Positions 1-8,489 are shown, numbered from the stretch's first letter. The stretch: 64,000 nucleotides of DNA from Duganella margarita (GCF_009857535.1 NZ_WWCS01000004.1:62001-126000), one strand, 5' to 3'. A program made the numbers and translations. The notes: generated by a model from the sequence alone, not told the origin.

Positions 1-851
1 CGCTGCACCCGAACGAACCGCTGCGCCTGGAACGGGACATCAACGGCACCGAAAACATCACCGGCCGCATCATCGACCTGATCGCGCCGATCGGCAAAGG
101 CCAGCGCGGCCTGCTGGTGGCGTCGCCGAAGTCCGGTAAATCGGTCATGCTGCAGCACATCGCCCACGCGATCACCTCGAACCACCCGGACGTCACGCTG
201 ATCGTGCTGCTGATCGACGAACGCCCGGAGGAAGTGACCGAGATGCAGCGTTCGGTGCGCGGCGAAGTGGTCGCCTCGACCTTCGACGAACCGGCCACCC
301 GCCACGTGCAGGTCGCCGAGATGGTGCTGGAAAAAGCCAAGCGCCTGGTCGAAATGAAAAAAGACGTGGTCATCCTGCTGGACTCGATCACCCGCCTGGC
401 GCGCGCCTACAACACCGTGATCCCGGCCTCCGGCAAGGTGCTCACCGGTGGTGTCGACGCCAACGCGCTGCAACGTCCGAAACGCTTCTTCGGCGCCGCC
501 CGCAACATCGAGGAAGGCGGTTCGCTGACCATCATCGCCACCGCGCTGATCGAAACCGGTTCGCGCATGGATGACGTGATCTACGAAGAATTCAAGGGTA
601 CCGGCAATATGGAGGTGCACCTGGAGCGCCGCCTGGCCGAGAAGCGCGTCTACCCGTCGATCAACCTGAACAAATCGGGCACCCGCCGCGAAGAGCTGCT
701 GATCAAGCCGGACCAGCTGCAGAAGATCTGGATCCTGCGCAAGCTGCTGTACTCGATGGACGAGATCGAAGCGATGGAGTTCATCCTCGACAAGATGCGC
801 GCCACGAAGAACAACACCGAGTTCTTCGACATGATGCGCCGCGGCGGCTAA
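1..851 (+). CDS. rho: Transcription termination factor Rho (3' part)
   Basis: Rho is the hexameric RNA-dependent ATPase that ends transcription at unstructured C-rich RNA. The frame is open from base 3, so the gene starts upstream; about 282 C-terminal residues are visible of the roughly 420 usual. They hold the RecA-like motor: the P-loop SPKSGKS near bases 120-140, the segment [14 protein letters not shown], the Walker B region [16 protein letters not shown], the Q-loop segment and the arginine-finger region near FKGTGNM. The N-terminal RNA-binding OB fold lies outside the window. A GTG at base 117 is only an internal codon. A hairpin terminator follows at 945-970. Identification is secure because the conserved blocks match E. 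coli Rho in order. Confidence 0.98.
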   Translation, partial: LHPNEPLRLERDINGTENITGRIIDLIAPIGKGQRGLLVASPKSGKSVMLQHIAHAITSNHPDVTLIVLLIDERPEEVTEMQRSVRGEVVASTFDEPATRHVQVAEMVLEKAKRLVEMKKDVVILLDSITRLARAYNTVIPASGKVLTGGVDANALQRPKRFFGAARNIEEGGSLTIIATALIETGSRMDDVIYEEFKGTGNMEVHLERRLAEKRVYPSINLNKSGTRREELLIKPDQLQKIWILRKLLYSMDEIEAMEFILDKMRATKNNTEFFDMMRRGG

Positions 852-860
852 ACCCCGCCC

Positions 861-940
861 GTCGTACCGGCGCAGGCCGGTACCCATACAGTCCTGGCCA
901 AGCGGCGCAGCATGGATTCCGGCTTGCGCCGGAATGACGA
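861..940. repeat. REP-like inverted doublet downstream of rho
   Basis: Two palindromic units of about 29 bases (861-889 and 912-940) are inverted relative to each other and separated by about 22 bases. Each unit has a CCGG-GC-CCGG core. Reverse-complementing the second gives nearly the first, and the differences are compensated within each stem (GTACCGG with CCGGTAC versus ATTCCGG with CCGGAAT). This layout is typical of REP/BIME elements. I saw no second copy in the window, so the dispersed nature is inferred from the structure. Confidence 0.55.
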
Positions 941-944
941 TAAC

Positions 945-970
945 AAACAGGCAACCTCGGTTGCCTGTTT
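945..970 (+). terminator. Intrinsic terminator after rho
   Basis: A 12-bp perfect stem, AAACAGGCAACC paired with GGTTGCCTGTTT, is closed by the two bases TC; the arm ends in TTT. It lies about 90 bases past the rho stop codon, beyond the REP-like doublet. The U-tract is short, so termination may be partial. The 3' arm also contains the -35 hexamer of the next promoter. Confidence 0.7.
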
Positions 971-989
971 GCGTTTACACCGGTATAAT
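961..989 (+). promoter_or_regulatory. Sigma-70 promoter for rpmE2
   Basis: TTGCCT at 961-966 and a consensus TATAAT at 984-989 are separated by 17 bases. The predicted start near 996 leaves a leader of about 100 bases before the rpmE2 start codon, long enough for leader-level control of a ribosomal protein gene. The -35 box lies inside the 3' arm of the rho terminator. Confidence 0.75.
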
Positions 990-1094
990 CGCCGATCGCA
1001 TTATTTTTTAACCTGGCAAGTGAGCGGCAATCGGGTCACGAAGTGGTATCGACCGACGAAGTGCTGTTTGGCTACCTAACTATTGAGGCTCCCA

Positions 1095-1364
1095 ATGAAA
1101 GCAGAAGGTCACCCAGAATACCGCGAAGTCGTTTTCCACGATCTGTCGTGCGACTTCAAATTCGTCACCCGTTCGACCATCAGCACCCGTGAAAAAACCG
1201 AATTCAACGGTAAAGAATACCCACTGGTGAAGATCGAGGTATCGGCCGAATCGCACCCGTTCTACACCGGTAAGCACAAAATCGTCGACACCGCTGGCCG
1301 CGTTGAGAAATTCCGCCAGAAGTTCGGTTCGGTCGGTTCGAAAACCGCTGTCGCAGCTGGTTAA
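1095..1364 (+). CDS. rpmE2: 50S ribosomal protein L31, type B
   Basis: This 89-residue protein is a component of the large ribosomal subunit. The N-terminus [16 protein letters not shown] is the type B signature, and the CxxC zinc-binding cysteines of type A L31 are absent (one cysteine only, in SCDFKF). Type B paralogues generally replace the zinc-containing form under zinc limitation; whether a type A copy exists elsewhere cannot be seen here. The start is ATG 1095, with GAGG six bases upstream; an in-frame TTG at 1083 adds four residues and lacks such a site. It is a single-gene unit with its own promoter and a strong terminator. Confidence 0.95.
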   Translation: MKAEGHPEYREVVFHDLSCDFKFVTRSTISTREKTEFNGKEYPLVKIEVSAESHPFYTGKHKIVDTAGRVEKFRQKFGSVGSKTAVAAG

Positions 1365-1392
1365 TCGCAGCCGGCATTCTTGCCGCTTCGAT

Positions 1393-1421
1393 AAAAAAAG
1401 CAGCCTCGGGCTGCTTTTTTT
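1393..1421 (+). terminator. Intrinsic terminator after rpmE2
   Basis: The stem GCAGCC/GGCTGC with a three-base loop is flanked by A7 and T7, so the paired region can extend through the A-T tracts. It lies 29 bases after the rpmE2 stop and separates it from the following membrane protein gene. Confidence 0.9.
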
Positions 1422-1469
1422 GTTTATTGCCCTCATACTCCGGTTCTACTCTTAAAAACACACTGATCG

Positions 1470-3194
1470 ATGAAGCCAGTTCGTCTTCCCGCTGCCGCTA
1501 CTTTGGCCTTGCCGCGCTGGGCGCTGTTCGCCCTGGGCCTGTTGTACATCCTGCCTGGCCTGATCGGCCGCGACCCCTGGAAGAACGACGACGCCGCCAG
1601 TTTCGGCATCATGTGGACCATGGTGCACGGCAGCTGGCAGGACTGGCTGTGGCCGAATATCGCCGGCCTGTCGTGGCCGGATGAAGGCCCGCTGGCGTTC
1701 TGGCTCGGCGCGCTGGGCATGAAGCTGTTCGGCTGGCTGCTGGGCGACGTGCTGGCCGCGCGCGTGGGCACCATCGGCGCCTTCCTGGTCGGCGTGCTGT
1801 CGCTGTGGTACGCCACCTTCCACCTCGGCCGGCGCCAGGATGCGCAGCCGCTGCGGCTGGCCTTCGGCGGCCAGCCCGAGCCGGACGACTTCGGCCGCAC
1901 GCTGGCCGACGCCGCCGTGCTGATCTACCTCGGCTGCCTCGGCCTGCTGCTGCACAGCCACGAAACCACGCCGGAAGCGCTGCAGGTGGCGCTGACCGCG
2001 CTGCTGCTGTACCGCACCGTGCGTTACGTGGAAAAACCGTCGCTGCGCAACGCCGCCCTCAGCGGCCTGGCGATCGGCCTGCTGACGCTGGCGCGCGGCT
2101 GGCTGACGCCGGTGTGCCTGATGCTGGCCCTGGTCGCCTGCACCCGTTTCCTGGCGCAGCCGGCGATCCGCGCCATGCGCGACCTTGGCGCCATGATCGC
2201 CGTCGGCGCCGCGGTGACCGCCATCTGGCTGCTGCCGGCGCAACTGCTGGCGCCGTATCACCAGCAGCCGCTGAACGCCTGGATGGCCTGGAACTGGCTG
2301 CAACTGGGCTGGCCCAGCTGGGCCTCGGTCAAATTCTTCTTCCGCGTCGGCGGCTGGTTCTTCTGGCCGGCCTGGCCGTTCGCCGCCTGGGCGGTGTGGG
2401 CCTGGCGGCGCCAGCGCGGCGTGCTGCACATCGTGGTGCCGCTGGCCTTCGTCGGCATGGGCGTGCTGCTGACGCTGTGCCATCCGCAACCGGAACAAGG
2501 CCAGCTGCTGGTGCTGCTGCCGCCGCTGGCCGTCATGGCCGCGTTCGGCCTGCTGACGGTCAAGCGCGGCGCCATCAACGCCATCGACTGGTTCTCGGTG
2601 ATGGCGCTGACGCTGTGCGCGGCGGTGATCTGGATCTTCTGGTTCGCCAAGCTGACCGGCTGGCCGGAAAAGGCCGCCCGCAACGTGCTCAAGCTGGTGC
2701 CCGGCTTTACGCCCGAACTGGGCTGGGTCGCCTTCTTCGTCGCGCTGGCCGCCACGCTGGGCTGGTTTGTGCTGGTGTACTGGCGCATCTCGCGCCAGCC
2801 GGCGGTGCTGTGGCGCGCCGTGGTGCTGTCGTCGGGCGGCCTGATCCTGATCTGGATTCTGATGATGACGTTGTTCCTGCCGGATTTCAATTACGGCAAG
2901 AGCTACGCCGGCGTGGCCCGCCAGATCGCCGACAAGCTGCCGGCGGACACGCGCTGCATCGACACCAACGTCGGCGCCGCCCAGCGCGCGTCGTTCGCGT
3001 ATTACGCCGAACTGCCGTTTGCCGGCGTCGAAGGCGGCCGCTGCAACCTGCTGCTGTTGCAAGATAGCATCAGAGTGCGCGACGACCGCGAGATCCAGGC
3101 GCAGTTCCGCGGCAAGCAGTGGGTGCTGCTATGGGAAGGCCGCCGGCCGGCCGACCGTGAAGAACGCTTCCGCCTGTATCGCCGCGCCGACTGA
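1470..3194 (+). CDS. GT39/ArnT-like membrane glycosyltransferase
   Basis: This 574-residue protein has about ten to twelve hydrophobic segments across its length and resembles the polyprenyl-phosphate-sugar-dependent glycosyltransferases of the PMT/ArnT superfamily. The first periplasmic loop carries acidic residues (GRDPWKNDDA, residues 33-42), as expected for the catalytic acid site of that superfamily, and a second acidic motif, WPDEGP, follows near residue 71. The C-terminal part after the last membrane segment (about 490-574) is soluble. The acceptor is unknown; lipid A, other glycolipids or proteins are possible. It starts 49 bases after the rpmE2 terminator and appears monocistronic. 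No good Shine-Dalgarno sequence precedes ATG 1470. Family call is firm, substrate is not. Confidence 0.8.
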   Translation: MKPVRLPAAATLALPRWALFALGLLYILPGLIGRDPWKNDDAASFGIMWTMVHGSWQDWLWPNIAGLSWPDEGPLAFWLGALGMKLFGWLLGDVLAARVGTIGAFLVGVLSLWYATFHLGRRQDAQPLRLAFGGQPEPDDFGRTLADAAVLIYLGCLGLLLHSHETTPEALQVALTALLLYRTVRYVEKPSLRNAALSGLAIGLLTLARGWLTPVCLMLALVACTRFLAQPAIRAMRDLGAMIAVGAAVTAIWLLPAQLLAPYHQQPLNAWMAWNWLQLGWPSWASVKFFFRVGGWFFWPAWPFAAWAVWAWRRQRGVLHIVVPLAFVGMGVLLTLCHPQPEQGQLLVLLPPLAVMAAFGLLTVKRGAINAIDWFSVMALTLCAAVIWIFWFAKLTGWPEKAARNVLKLVPGFTPELGWVAFFVALAATLGWFVLVYWRISRQPAVLWRAVVLSSGGLILIWILMMTLFLPDFNYGKSYAGVARQIADKLPADTRCIDTNVGAAQRASFAYYAELPFAGVEGGRCNLLLLQDSIRVRDDREIQAQFRGKQWVLLWEGRRPADREERFRLYRRAD

Positions 3195-3279
3195 TACAAA
3201 CACGGTTGTCGCTGGCCGGGCATTGCTGGCGCGCATCGACCGCCAGTACGAGCACTGGAGCAAATAAACCGCAGCCAGC

Positions 3280-3669
3280 TTAGCGGCGCGCCATCATCAG
3301 GCCGTTGGCCGGGGCGTTGCGCGCCAGCGGCAGCTTCTGGAAGTCGCTGATCGACAGCGCTTCACCTTCCTCGTGGAAGTCGAAGCGGGCGCCGTTCTCG
3401 GTCACAAAGCTGGTTGGCGAGGTGGCGTAGATGCGCACCGGACGCCCTTTGTCGAGCGAGGCGTACAGCTTGGTCAGGCGGTTGTCGAAGGCGATACGTT
3501 GACCGTTTTGCAGCACATAGGTATTGCGGAATGTGCTGAATTCGTCAGGCTGCATCTGGTATTGCTGGGCACGCGCAGCGGACACGCTGACGGTGGTGTC
3601 GTCGGCATACGCGGCAGGCAGGGAAGACAGGGCAAGTGCGGCGACAACGCCAAGCAGGATGGTTTTCAT
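3280..3669 (-). CDS. Small secreted protein of unknown function
   Basis: This 129-residue protein begins with a clear Sec signal peptide (MKTILLGVVAALALSSLPA, predicted cleavage after AYA near residue 22). The mature part has no motif I recognise. The segment YVLQNGQRIAFDNRLTKLYA resembles the short beta-rich domain seen in other beta-proteobacterial periplasmic proteins, but I cannot assign a function. CGGAG lies seven bases before the ATG, supporting the start. It is convergent with the upstream glycosyltransferase gene and stands alone. Confidence 0.75.
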   Translation of the reverse strand: MKTILLGVVAALALSSLPAAYADDTTVSVSAARAQQYQMQPDEFSTFRNTYVLQNGQRIAFDNRLTKLYASLDKGRPVRIYATSPTSFVTENGARFDFHEEGEALSISDFQKLPLARNAPANGLMMARR

Positions 3670-4052
3670 GGTGAGCTCCGGTAAGTAAGATGAACTGCGG
3701 GAGTCACCGCTGGGGTTTGTTATTCAGCGGCGGACAGGAGCAGATTATCAAAGCCGTAAGCAAATATCCGACGAATGCGACGAGCGGTAAAAGCGCGGGC
3801 CCCAGATGTCAAAAGCCGGGGATAAACGGCACCCAGGCCGCCACTGTTGTGTGGTGCGGCTTTTTCTGCGGGCCATGTGATACAAACCGCGCCGGCCGGG
3901 CTATAGTGGCGCATTGAATCAGTTGCCCTACGGCAGCGAAATTTTCGATATCTTCCGGTTGCGCCCCCAGTCTGCGTACCGGTCACGGCGGCCCTGGCTG
4001 CTGCGCCCCATCCTCGCGCTCAGCCCCGGCATCATGCTCCCGATGGTGCATT
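3670..4052. other. Intergenic region between divergent genes
   Basis: These 383 bases lie between two divergently transcribed genes and have no ORF with coding character. They should hold both promoters, but I see no convincing -35/-10 pair. The only clear structure is the hairpin at 3837-3865. Confidence 0.5.
3837..3865 (+). terminator. Terminator-like hairpin
   Basis: GCCGCcAC pairs with GTGCGGC (one bulged C) across a nine-base loop and is followed by TTTTT. It sits in a region with no upstream plus-strand gene closer than 640 bases. It may end an unannotated short transcript or act as a leader attenuator for the downstream protease gene. Confidence 0.4.
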
Positions 4053-5963
4053 ATGTTCACTCTTTACAAACTTCAAACCGCGCTGCGCAAAACCACCGTC
4101 CGTGCCGCCTTGCTGGTCCTGACGCTCTCACTGGCCCTGCTGCTGGGCTTGCGGGCCGACGTGCCGCAGGATCCCAGCCCGATCCTGCGCACCCAGGACA
4201 TTGCCCAGATCACGGCGCTGCCGGCCAAGCGCGCCCAGCTGGAATACCTGCTGATCGCCGCGCCGCAGTCGGACGCGCCGCGCTATGTGTTCAAGCTGAA
4301 AAACGACAACAAGCTGTACGTCGTCAAAGTGCCGGGCACCACCCACTTGAGCCTGGAGCGTGAGGTCCTGCTGCGCAACAACCTGCCCTACGCCATCGCC
4401 CGTGACGATTTCCTCGCCTCGCACAAGGCCGTAATGCAGGACGACGACGTCAGTCTGCTGGCGCGCGCCGGCGCCTTCGTGGTGCGCCACCTGGTGGACA
4501 TCGTGCTGGTGGTGCTAGCGCTGTTCCTGCTGAAAAATGGCTTGCCGGGCATGGGCGTCAGCGCCACCGTGCTGACGCCGGACCAGTTGGGCGGCAGCAT
4601 GGACGACCTGATCGGCATGGAAGACATCAAACAGGAAGTGCTGCACCTGGAAGACATGATACGCAACCGCGCCTTGTACAAAGAGCATGACATCGACAAG
4701 CCGTTCAACGTCATGCTGACCGGGCCGGCGGGCACCGGCAAGACCAAGCTGGCCGGCTACCTGGCCAAGAAGCTCGATATCCCGCTGATCCAGGCCTCGG
4801 CCTCGGCGCTGGAATCGGGCTACATCGGCGGCGGCTCCAAGGCGCTGCATGCGCTGCACCGCAAGGCCTGCGCGCGCGGCAAGTGCATCATCTTCCTCGA
4901 CGAAGCGCAGGGCCTGTTCATGCCGCGCGGCCGCGGCGAAAAGAAATGGGAAGACGACACCGCCAACACCCTGCTGGGCCTGCTCGACGGCGTGCGCAGC
5001 GACAAGGGCGAAGGCGTGATCTGGGTGGTGGCCTCCAACTTCGACGACGCCTCGACCAGCATGGACGAAGCGATGCTGCGCCGCTTCTCGGTCAAGATCA
5101 ACTTCCGCCTGCCGAACAAGACGGAACGGCGCGAACTGCTGCGCTCCTTCCTGGCGCGCAAGGCCAATGGCTGCGTCGACTGGGAAGACTTGAACCTGGA
5201 CCACGTGGCCGAGATCACCGCCAACCTCAGTCCGGCGGTGCTGCAAACCGTGGTCGAGCGCGCCAGCATGCTGGCCATACAAGAGAAGTGCATCATCAAC
5301 ACCGACCTGATGTTCCGCGCCTTCGAACGCGCCACCATCGGCCTGACCGACCGCGCCACCACCGCCGAGAAAACCCGCCAGCGCGAACGGGTCGCCCTGC
5401 ACGAGCTGGGCCACTTCTTCATGCAGATCGACCCGTGGCTGCGCCAGGGGCTGTCGCTGGCGGAAGTAAAAGAGCGCTCGCCGCTGCTGAAGATTTCCAC
5501 CGAATCGGTGTCCAAGCTGGGGGCGCTGGGTTACGTGCTGTCGGCGTCGGACGACGTGGCGCTGCGCACGCTGGAAGAACTGGAACGCGACGTGATCCAG
5601 CTGTATGGCGGCGTGGCGGCGGAAGAACTGTTCTACGGCGCGCGCGGCATCTCGGTCGGCAGCCAGAACGACATCCAAAAAGCCACCTCGATGCTGGACC
5701 TGATGGTCAACAAACTGTCGATGTACTCGCGCTCGAAGATCGACCACAGCCACTTCAAAGACCACGAGACCGACCTCGGCCAGGTGGAAGCCAAAGCCGA
5801 CGAGCTCTACAGCTACACGCTGACCGCGATCGCCGATTACCGCGACCAGATCACTGAACTGAAAGGCGTCCTGATGGACCAATACGTGCTGTCGAAAGAC
5901 GCCATCTTCGCGCTGCTGGAGCAGCAGCAACATGCAACGACTCACAAGGAGGCACTATGCTGA
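4053..5963 (+). CDS. Divergent FtsH-like membrane AAA+ metalloprotease
   Basis: This 636-residue protein follows the FtsH plan. Membrane segment 1 is at about 18-36, an extracytoplasmic domain of about 110 residues follows, and membrane segment 2 is at about 148-165. The AAA module has Walker A GPAGTGKT, Walker B CIIFLDEA and an arginine-finger region AMLRRFSV. The peptidase has the zinc motif HELGH and a candidate third ligand in SQNDIQKAT. It differs from canonical FtsH: the pore-loop position reads YIG rather than FVG, the second region of homology is shortened, and an Asp-rich EEKWEDDT-like insert is present (KKWEDDT). It is probably an active membrane-anchored protease with special substrates. 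A 44-codon ORF starts inside its last codons. Confidence 0.85.
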   Translation: MFTLYKLQTALRKTTVRAALLVLTLSLALLLGLRADVPQDPSPILRTQDIAQITALPAKRAQLEYLLIAAPQSDAPRYVFKLKNDNKLYVVKVPGTTHLSLEREVLLRNNLPYAIARDDFLASHKAVMQDDDVSLLARAGAFVVRHLVDIVLVVLALFLLKNGLPGMGVSATVLTPDQLGGSMDDLIGMEDIKQEVLHLEDMIRNRALYKEHDIDKPFNVMLTGPAGTGKTKLAGYLAKKLDIPLIQASASALESGYIGGGSKALHALHRKACARGKCIIFLDEAQGLFMPRGRGEKKWEDDTANTLLGLLDGVRSDKGEGVIWVVASNFDDASTSMDEAMLRRFSVKINFRLPNKTERRELLRSFLARKANGCVDWEDLNLDHVAEITANLSPAVLQTVVERASMLAIQEKCIINTDLMFRAFERATIGLTDRATTAEKTRQRERVALHELGHFFMQIDPWLRQGLSLAEVKERSPLLKISTESVSKLGALGYVLSASDDVALRTLEELERDVIQLYGGVAAEELFYGARGISVGSQNDIQKATSMLDLMVNKLSMYSRSKIDHSHFKDHETDLGQVEAKADELYSYTLTAIADYRDQITELKGVLMDQYVLSKDAIFALLEQQQHATTHKEALC

Positions 5964-6091
5964 CCGGTCACCACATCCTGCAGCGCACTCAGCAGCAAGG
6001 CGCGCGTCGTCTGCAAACCTATCTGCTGCTGAAATTAACGCAGCGCCAGCAACCAGCGTCACGGAGTGAGCAGACGGAAATAAAACGATAG
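5957..6091 (+). CDS. Short ORF translationally coupled to the FtsH-like gene
   Basis: The ORF encodes 44 residues beginning MLTGHHILQRTQQQGARRLQ. Its ATG overlaps the last codons of the protease gene, and the perfect Shine-Dalgarno AAGGAGG at 5946-5952 lies four bases upstream. The product is basic and Gln/Arg-rich with no membrane segment, and I recognise no family. Its 3' end overlaps the minus-strand coiled-coil gene antisense by 33 bases. The strong ribosome site and the coupling argue for translation; the short length and lack of a known relative argue for caution. Confidence 0.5.
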   Translation: MLTGHHILQRTQQQGARRLQTYLLLKLTQRQQPASRSEQTEIKR

Positions 6092-6490
6092 CGCTTGCGG
6101 CGCGAGCAGGGCCAGGATCACCCACTGCAGAACCTCGACACGCCGCAGCCGCACATCCATTTTCTCGACCTTGTTCTCCAGCGCTTCAATGCGCCGCTCA
6201 AGTGCCTCCACCCGTTTTTCAAGCGCTTCAACGCGTCTCTCCAGCGCCTCCACCCGCTTCTCCAGAGCCTCCACCCTGGCAGTGAGCGCATTCACACGCT
6301 CCTCCAGCACAGCGACCTTGACGATCAGCATCGCCACGTCCTTGCGCAGATCCCGCAGCTGCTCGCTATGACTGTCGATCAAGCCGTCATGCTTATCCTT
6401 GACGAGTCTCTTCAGCTCATCAACCTCTTCCTCCAGCGCCTCCACCCGTGCGACCAGTTCCATGGCAGCCTCCATGCGTGAGGCTTCCAT
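6059..6490 (-). CDS. Heptad coiled-coil protein with C-terminal membrane segment
   Basis: The protein has 143 residues. Residues 10-118 form a nearly continuous coiled coil, with six adjacent heptads of the form RVEALEK/RVEALER between about residues 72 and 113. The C-terminus (about 120-138, VLQWVILALLAPQALSFYF) is one hydrophobic segment that should anchor the coil in the inner membrane. It resembles DUF1640/CCDC90-type or SlyX-like coils in style only. The gene lies 37 bases downstream of the permease gene on the same strand, so cotranscription is likely. AGGGG upstream of ATG 6490 supports this start over the in-frame ATGs at 6475 and 6463. Confidence 0.75.
   Translation of the reverse strand: MEASRMEAAMELVARVEALEEEVDELKRLVKDKHDGLIDSHSEQLRDLRKDVAMLIVKVAVLEERVNALTARVEALEKRVEALERRVEALEKRVEALERRIEALENKVEKMDVRLRRVEVLQWVILALLAPQALSFYFRLLTP
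6152..6298 (-). repeat. 21-bp tandem repeat encoding heptads
   Basis: Seven imperfect 21-base units encode seven-residue repeats such as RVEALEK and RVEALER in the coiled-coil gene. The middle four units are the most alike, which fits recent unit duplication, and copy number could vary between strains. Confidence 0.7.
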
Positions 6491-6527
6491 TATCCGCCCC
6501 TGCCAGCCACGTCCCGCTTGATCTACC

Positions 6528-8489
6528 TCACACCTTCATCGGCAAAATCACCATCTGCAAACCCTCCAGATGCAGGCGGCGCTGGGCGGCCAATGCCGCC
6601 TGATTGTGCAGCAGCCGCGTGAACCAGTTATCGGAAGCGAAGATCAGCTTGCTGGTGAAGAAAATCGAATGCGGAAACTCGTGGCTGATCTCCTCGCACA
6701 TGCGGGTCACCTCATCCACCGCATCGGTGCCAAAGCCCAGATACGACGACGCCGCCATGCCATGGCTGTGACAAAAGTCGACAAAGAACTCCAGCGTCTT
6801 CTCCGCCTCCACGCGCATCTGCTCCAGCGCGCCCTCGCCGCCGTAAGCCTGGTAATCCACCGTGCGCGCATTGACGAACAAAAAATTCTTGAAATGATTC
6901 GGGAACATCCGCAGCACCCACAGCAACGCATGCAAACCGCCGCCCCGTGAATTCCCTACAATGAACACGGCCGTCTGCTCCTCCGGATTCGGCTCCACCG
7001 GCTCGGTATTCGGCCCGAACGGCTGCGACGCAAACACCTCGTCCACCGAATGAATCGCCTGCTTGGTCTGACGATAATGGTTGCGGATATAAATGCACAA
7101 CGCCGCAATCGCCGCGATGATCAGCGCCGTCACCCAGCCCCCTTCGGCAAAGCGCTCCACCAGCAGCACCGCCAGAATCCCCGCGCAAATCACAAAGCCC
7201 AGCGCCGACAGCAACCAGCGCCGCTTCCAGTGCGTGCCCTTGTTGCGATTGCGCGACCAGTACAGCACCAGCCCGAACAGCGAAATGGCAAACGTCAAAA
7301 ACACCGAAATCGAATACAGCACCACCAGCAAAGTCACGCTACCGCCGGTGCCCCATACAATCGCCAGCGCCGCCACGCCCATCACCAGGATACCGTTCTG
7401 CGTAACCAGCCGCGTCGACAGGTAGCGGAACTTGTGCGGCACCCACGAGTCGGCCGCCATATTCGACAGCACCGACGGCCCGCCGAGGAAACCGGTATTG
7501 GCCGCCACAAACAGCAGGCCGGCCTCGAACGCCAGCACGATCACCAGCAGGATTTGATTGACCACCTCGCCGCCCAAACCCATGCTGGCGATGATGGTCT
7601 TGAAGGTTGACGCATTCAGCGTCTCGCCCGGCACCGGTTGCGCGCCCCACAGCAGATATAGCAGGATGATCCCGCCCGCCGTGAACGCCAGCGACAAGGC
7701 CATGTAAATCATCGTGACCTTGCCGGTGCGCACGCGCGGCTCGGCCAGCAGATTGACGTTGTTGGACACCGCCTCCAGCCCCGTGTAGGTACCGCCGCCC
7801 TGCGAATACGCCAGCAACAGCATGCCCGCCACGCCGGCCCAGCCGATATGACTGGCCAGGTCGGTGGTCTCCGCCATCGTGCTGGGAATCAGCTCCGGCA
7901 AATGCGAGGCGTGCGCACAAATCCCGTACACGATCAGCACCAGGTGCGTGACCACAAAGCCGAGGAAGATCGGCAGCAGAATCTGGATCGCCTCCTTCAG
8001 CCCGCGCAGATTCATCACAATCAGCAGTCCGATGAAAAACACCTCGGCCCACAGCTTGTACGGCTGAAAGCCCAGCGGCAGAAACGACGCCAGCGCATCC
8101 ACGCCGGAGGCGATGGAAATCGCAATCGTCAGCACATAATCGAGGATCAGCGCGCAGCCGGAGATCAGGCCCATGTAGGGCCCCACCAGCTTGGTGGAAA
8201 CGCGGTAGCCGCCGCCGCCAGTCGGGAACAGTTCGATCACCTGGTTGTAGGCCAGCGCGATGACGAACACCGTCACCGCCGTGGCGATCGCCATGTACAG
8301 GCCGAGATGCGTATGCCCGCCGAGCGCGCGGAAGGTTTCCTCGGGACCATAGGCCGAGGACGACAAGCCATCCGCCCCGAGGCCGACCCAGGCCAAAAAA
8401 GCCACCAGTGCCATGGAGTGGCGGGTCTCGCTCTTCAGCGGATCGAGCGGCTTGCCCAGGATCATTTCGCGAATCTTATTATTTTTCAT
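6528..8489 (-). CDS. APC-superfamily permease, KimA-like
   Basis: The 653-residue protein has about twelve membrane segments (residues 30-470) and a cytosolic C-terminal region of about 170 residues. The N-terminus GKPLDPLKSE, followed by LGADGLSSSAYGPEE and the segment FPTGGGGYRVS, matches the KimA/YdaO branch of the APC superfamily. In Bacillus KimA is a high-affinity potassium importer; amino-acid permeases share the same fold, so the substrate is uncertain. The start chosen is ATG 8489; a TTG at 8516 would add nine residues with no ribosome site. The coiled-coil gene follows in the same direction. Confidence 0.8.
   Translation of the reverse strand: MKNNKIREMILGKPLDPLKSETRHSMALVAFLAWVGLGADGLSSSAYGPEETFRALGGHTHLGLYMAIATAVTVFVIALAYNQVIELFPTGGGGYRVSTKLVGPYMGLISGCALILDYVLTIAISIASGVDALASFLPLGFQPYKLWAEVFFIGLLIVMNLRGLKEAIQILLPIFLGFVVTHLVLIVYGICAHASHLPELIPSTMAETTDLASHIGWAGVAGMLLLAYSQGGGTYTGLEAVSNNVNLLAEPRVRTGKVTMIYMALSLAFTAGGIILLYLLWGAQPVPGETLNASTFKTIIASMGLGGEVVNQILLVIVLAFEAGLLFVAANTGFLGGPSVLSNMAADSWVPHKFRYLSTRLVTQNGILVMGVAALAIVWGTGGSVTLLVVLYSISVFLTFAISLFGLVLYWSRNRNKGTHWKRRWLLSALGFVICAGILAVLLVERFAEGGWVTALIIAAIAALCIYIRNHYRQTKQAIHSVDEVFASQPFGPNTEPVEPNPEEQTAVFIVGNSRGGGLHALLWVLRMFPNHFKNFLFVNARTVDYQAYGGEGALEQMRVEAEKTLEFFVDFCHSHGMAASSYLGFGTDAVDEVTRMCEEISHEFPHSIFFTSKLIFASDNWFTRLLHNQAALAAQRRLHLEGLQMVILPMKV

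Noticed and set aside
861..940. Terminal inverted repeats of a short insertion sequence
   Set aside because: No transposase fits in the 22 bases between the palindromes and no target duplication is visible.
1452..3062. 536-codon minus-strand ORF opposite the GT39-like gene
   Set aside because: The translation is almost only Gln, Arg, Ala and His, as expected of a shadow frame.
6152..6298. CRISPR-like array
   Set aside because: The 21-base periodicity is contiguous, without spacers, and lies in frame within a coiled-coil coding region.
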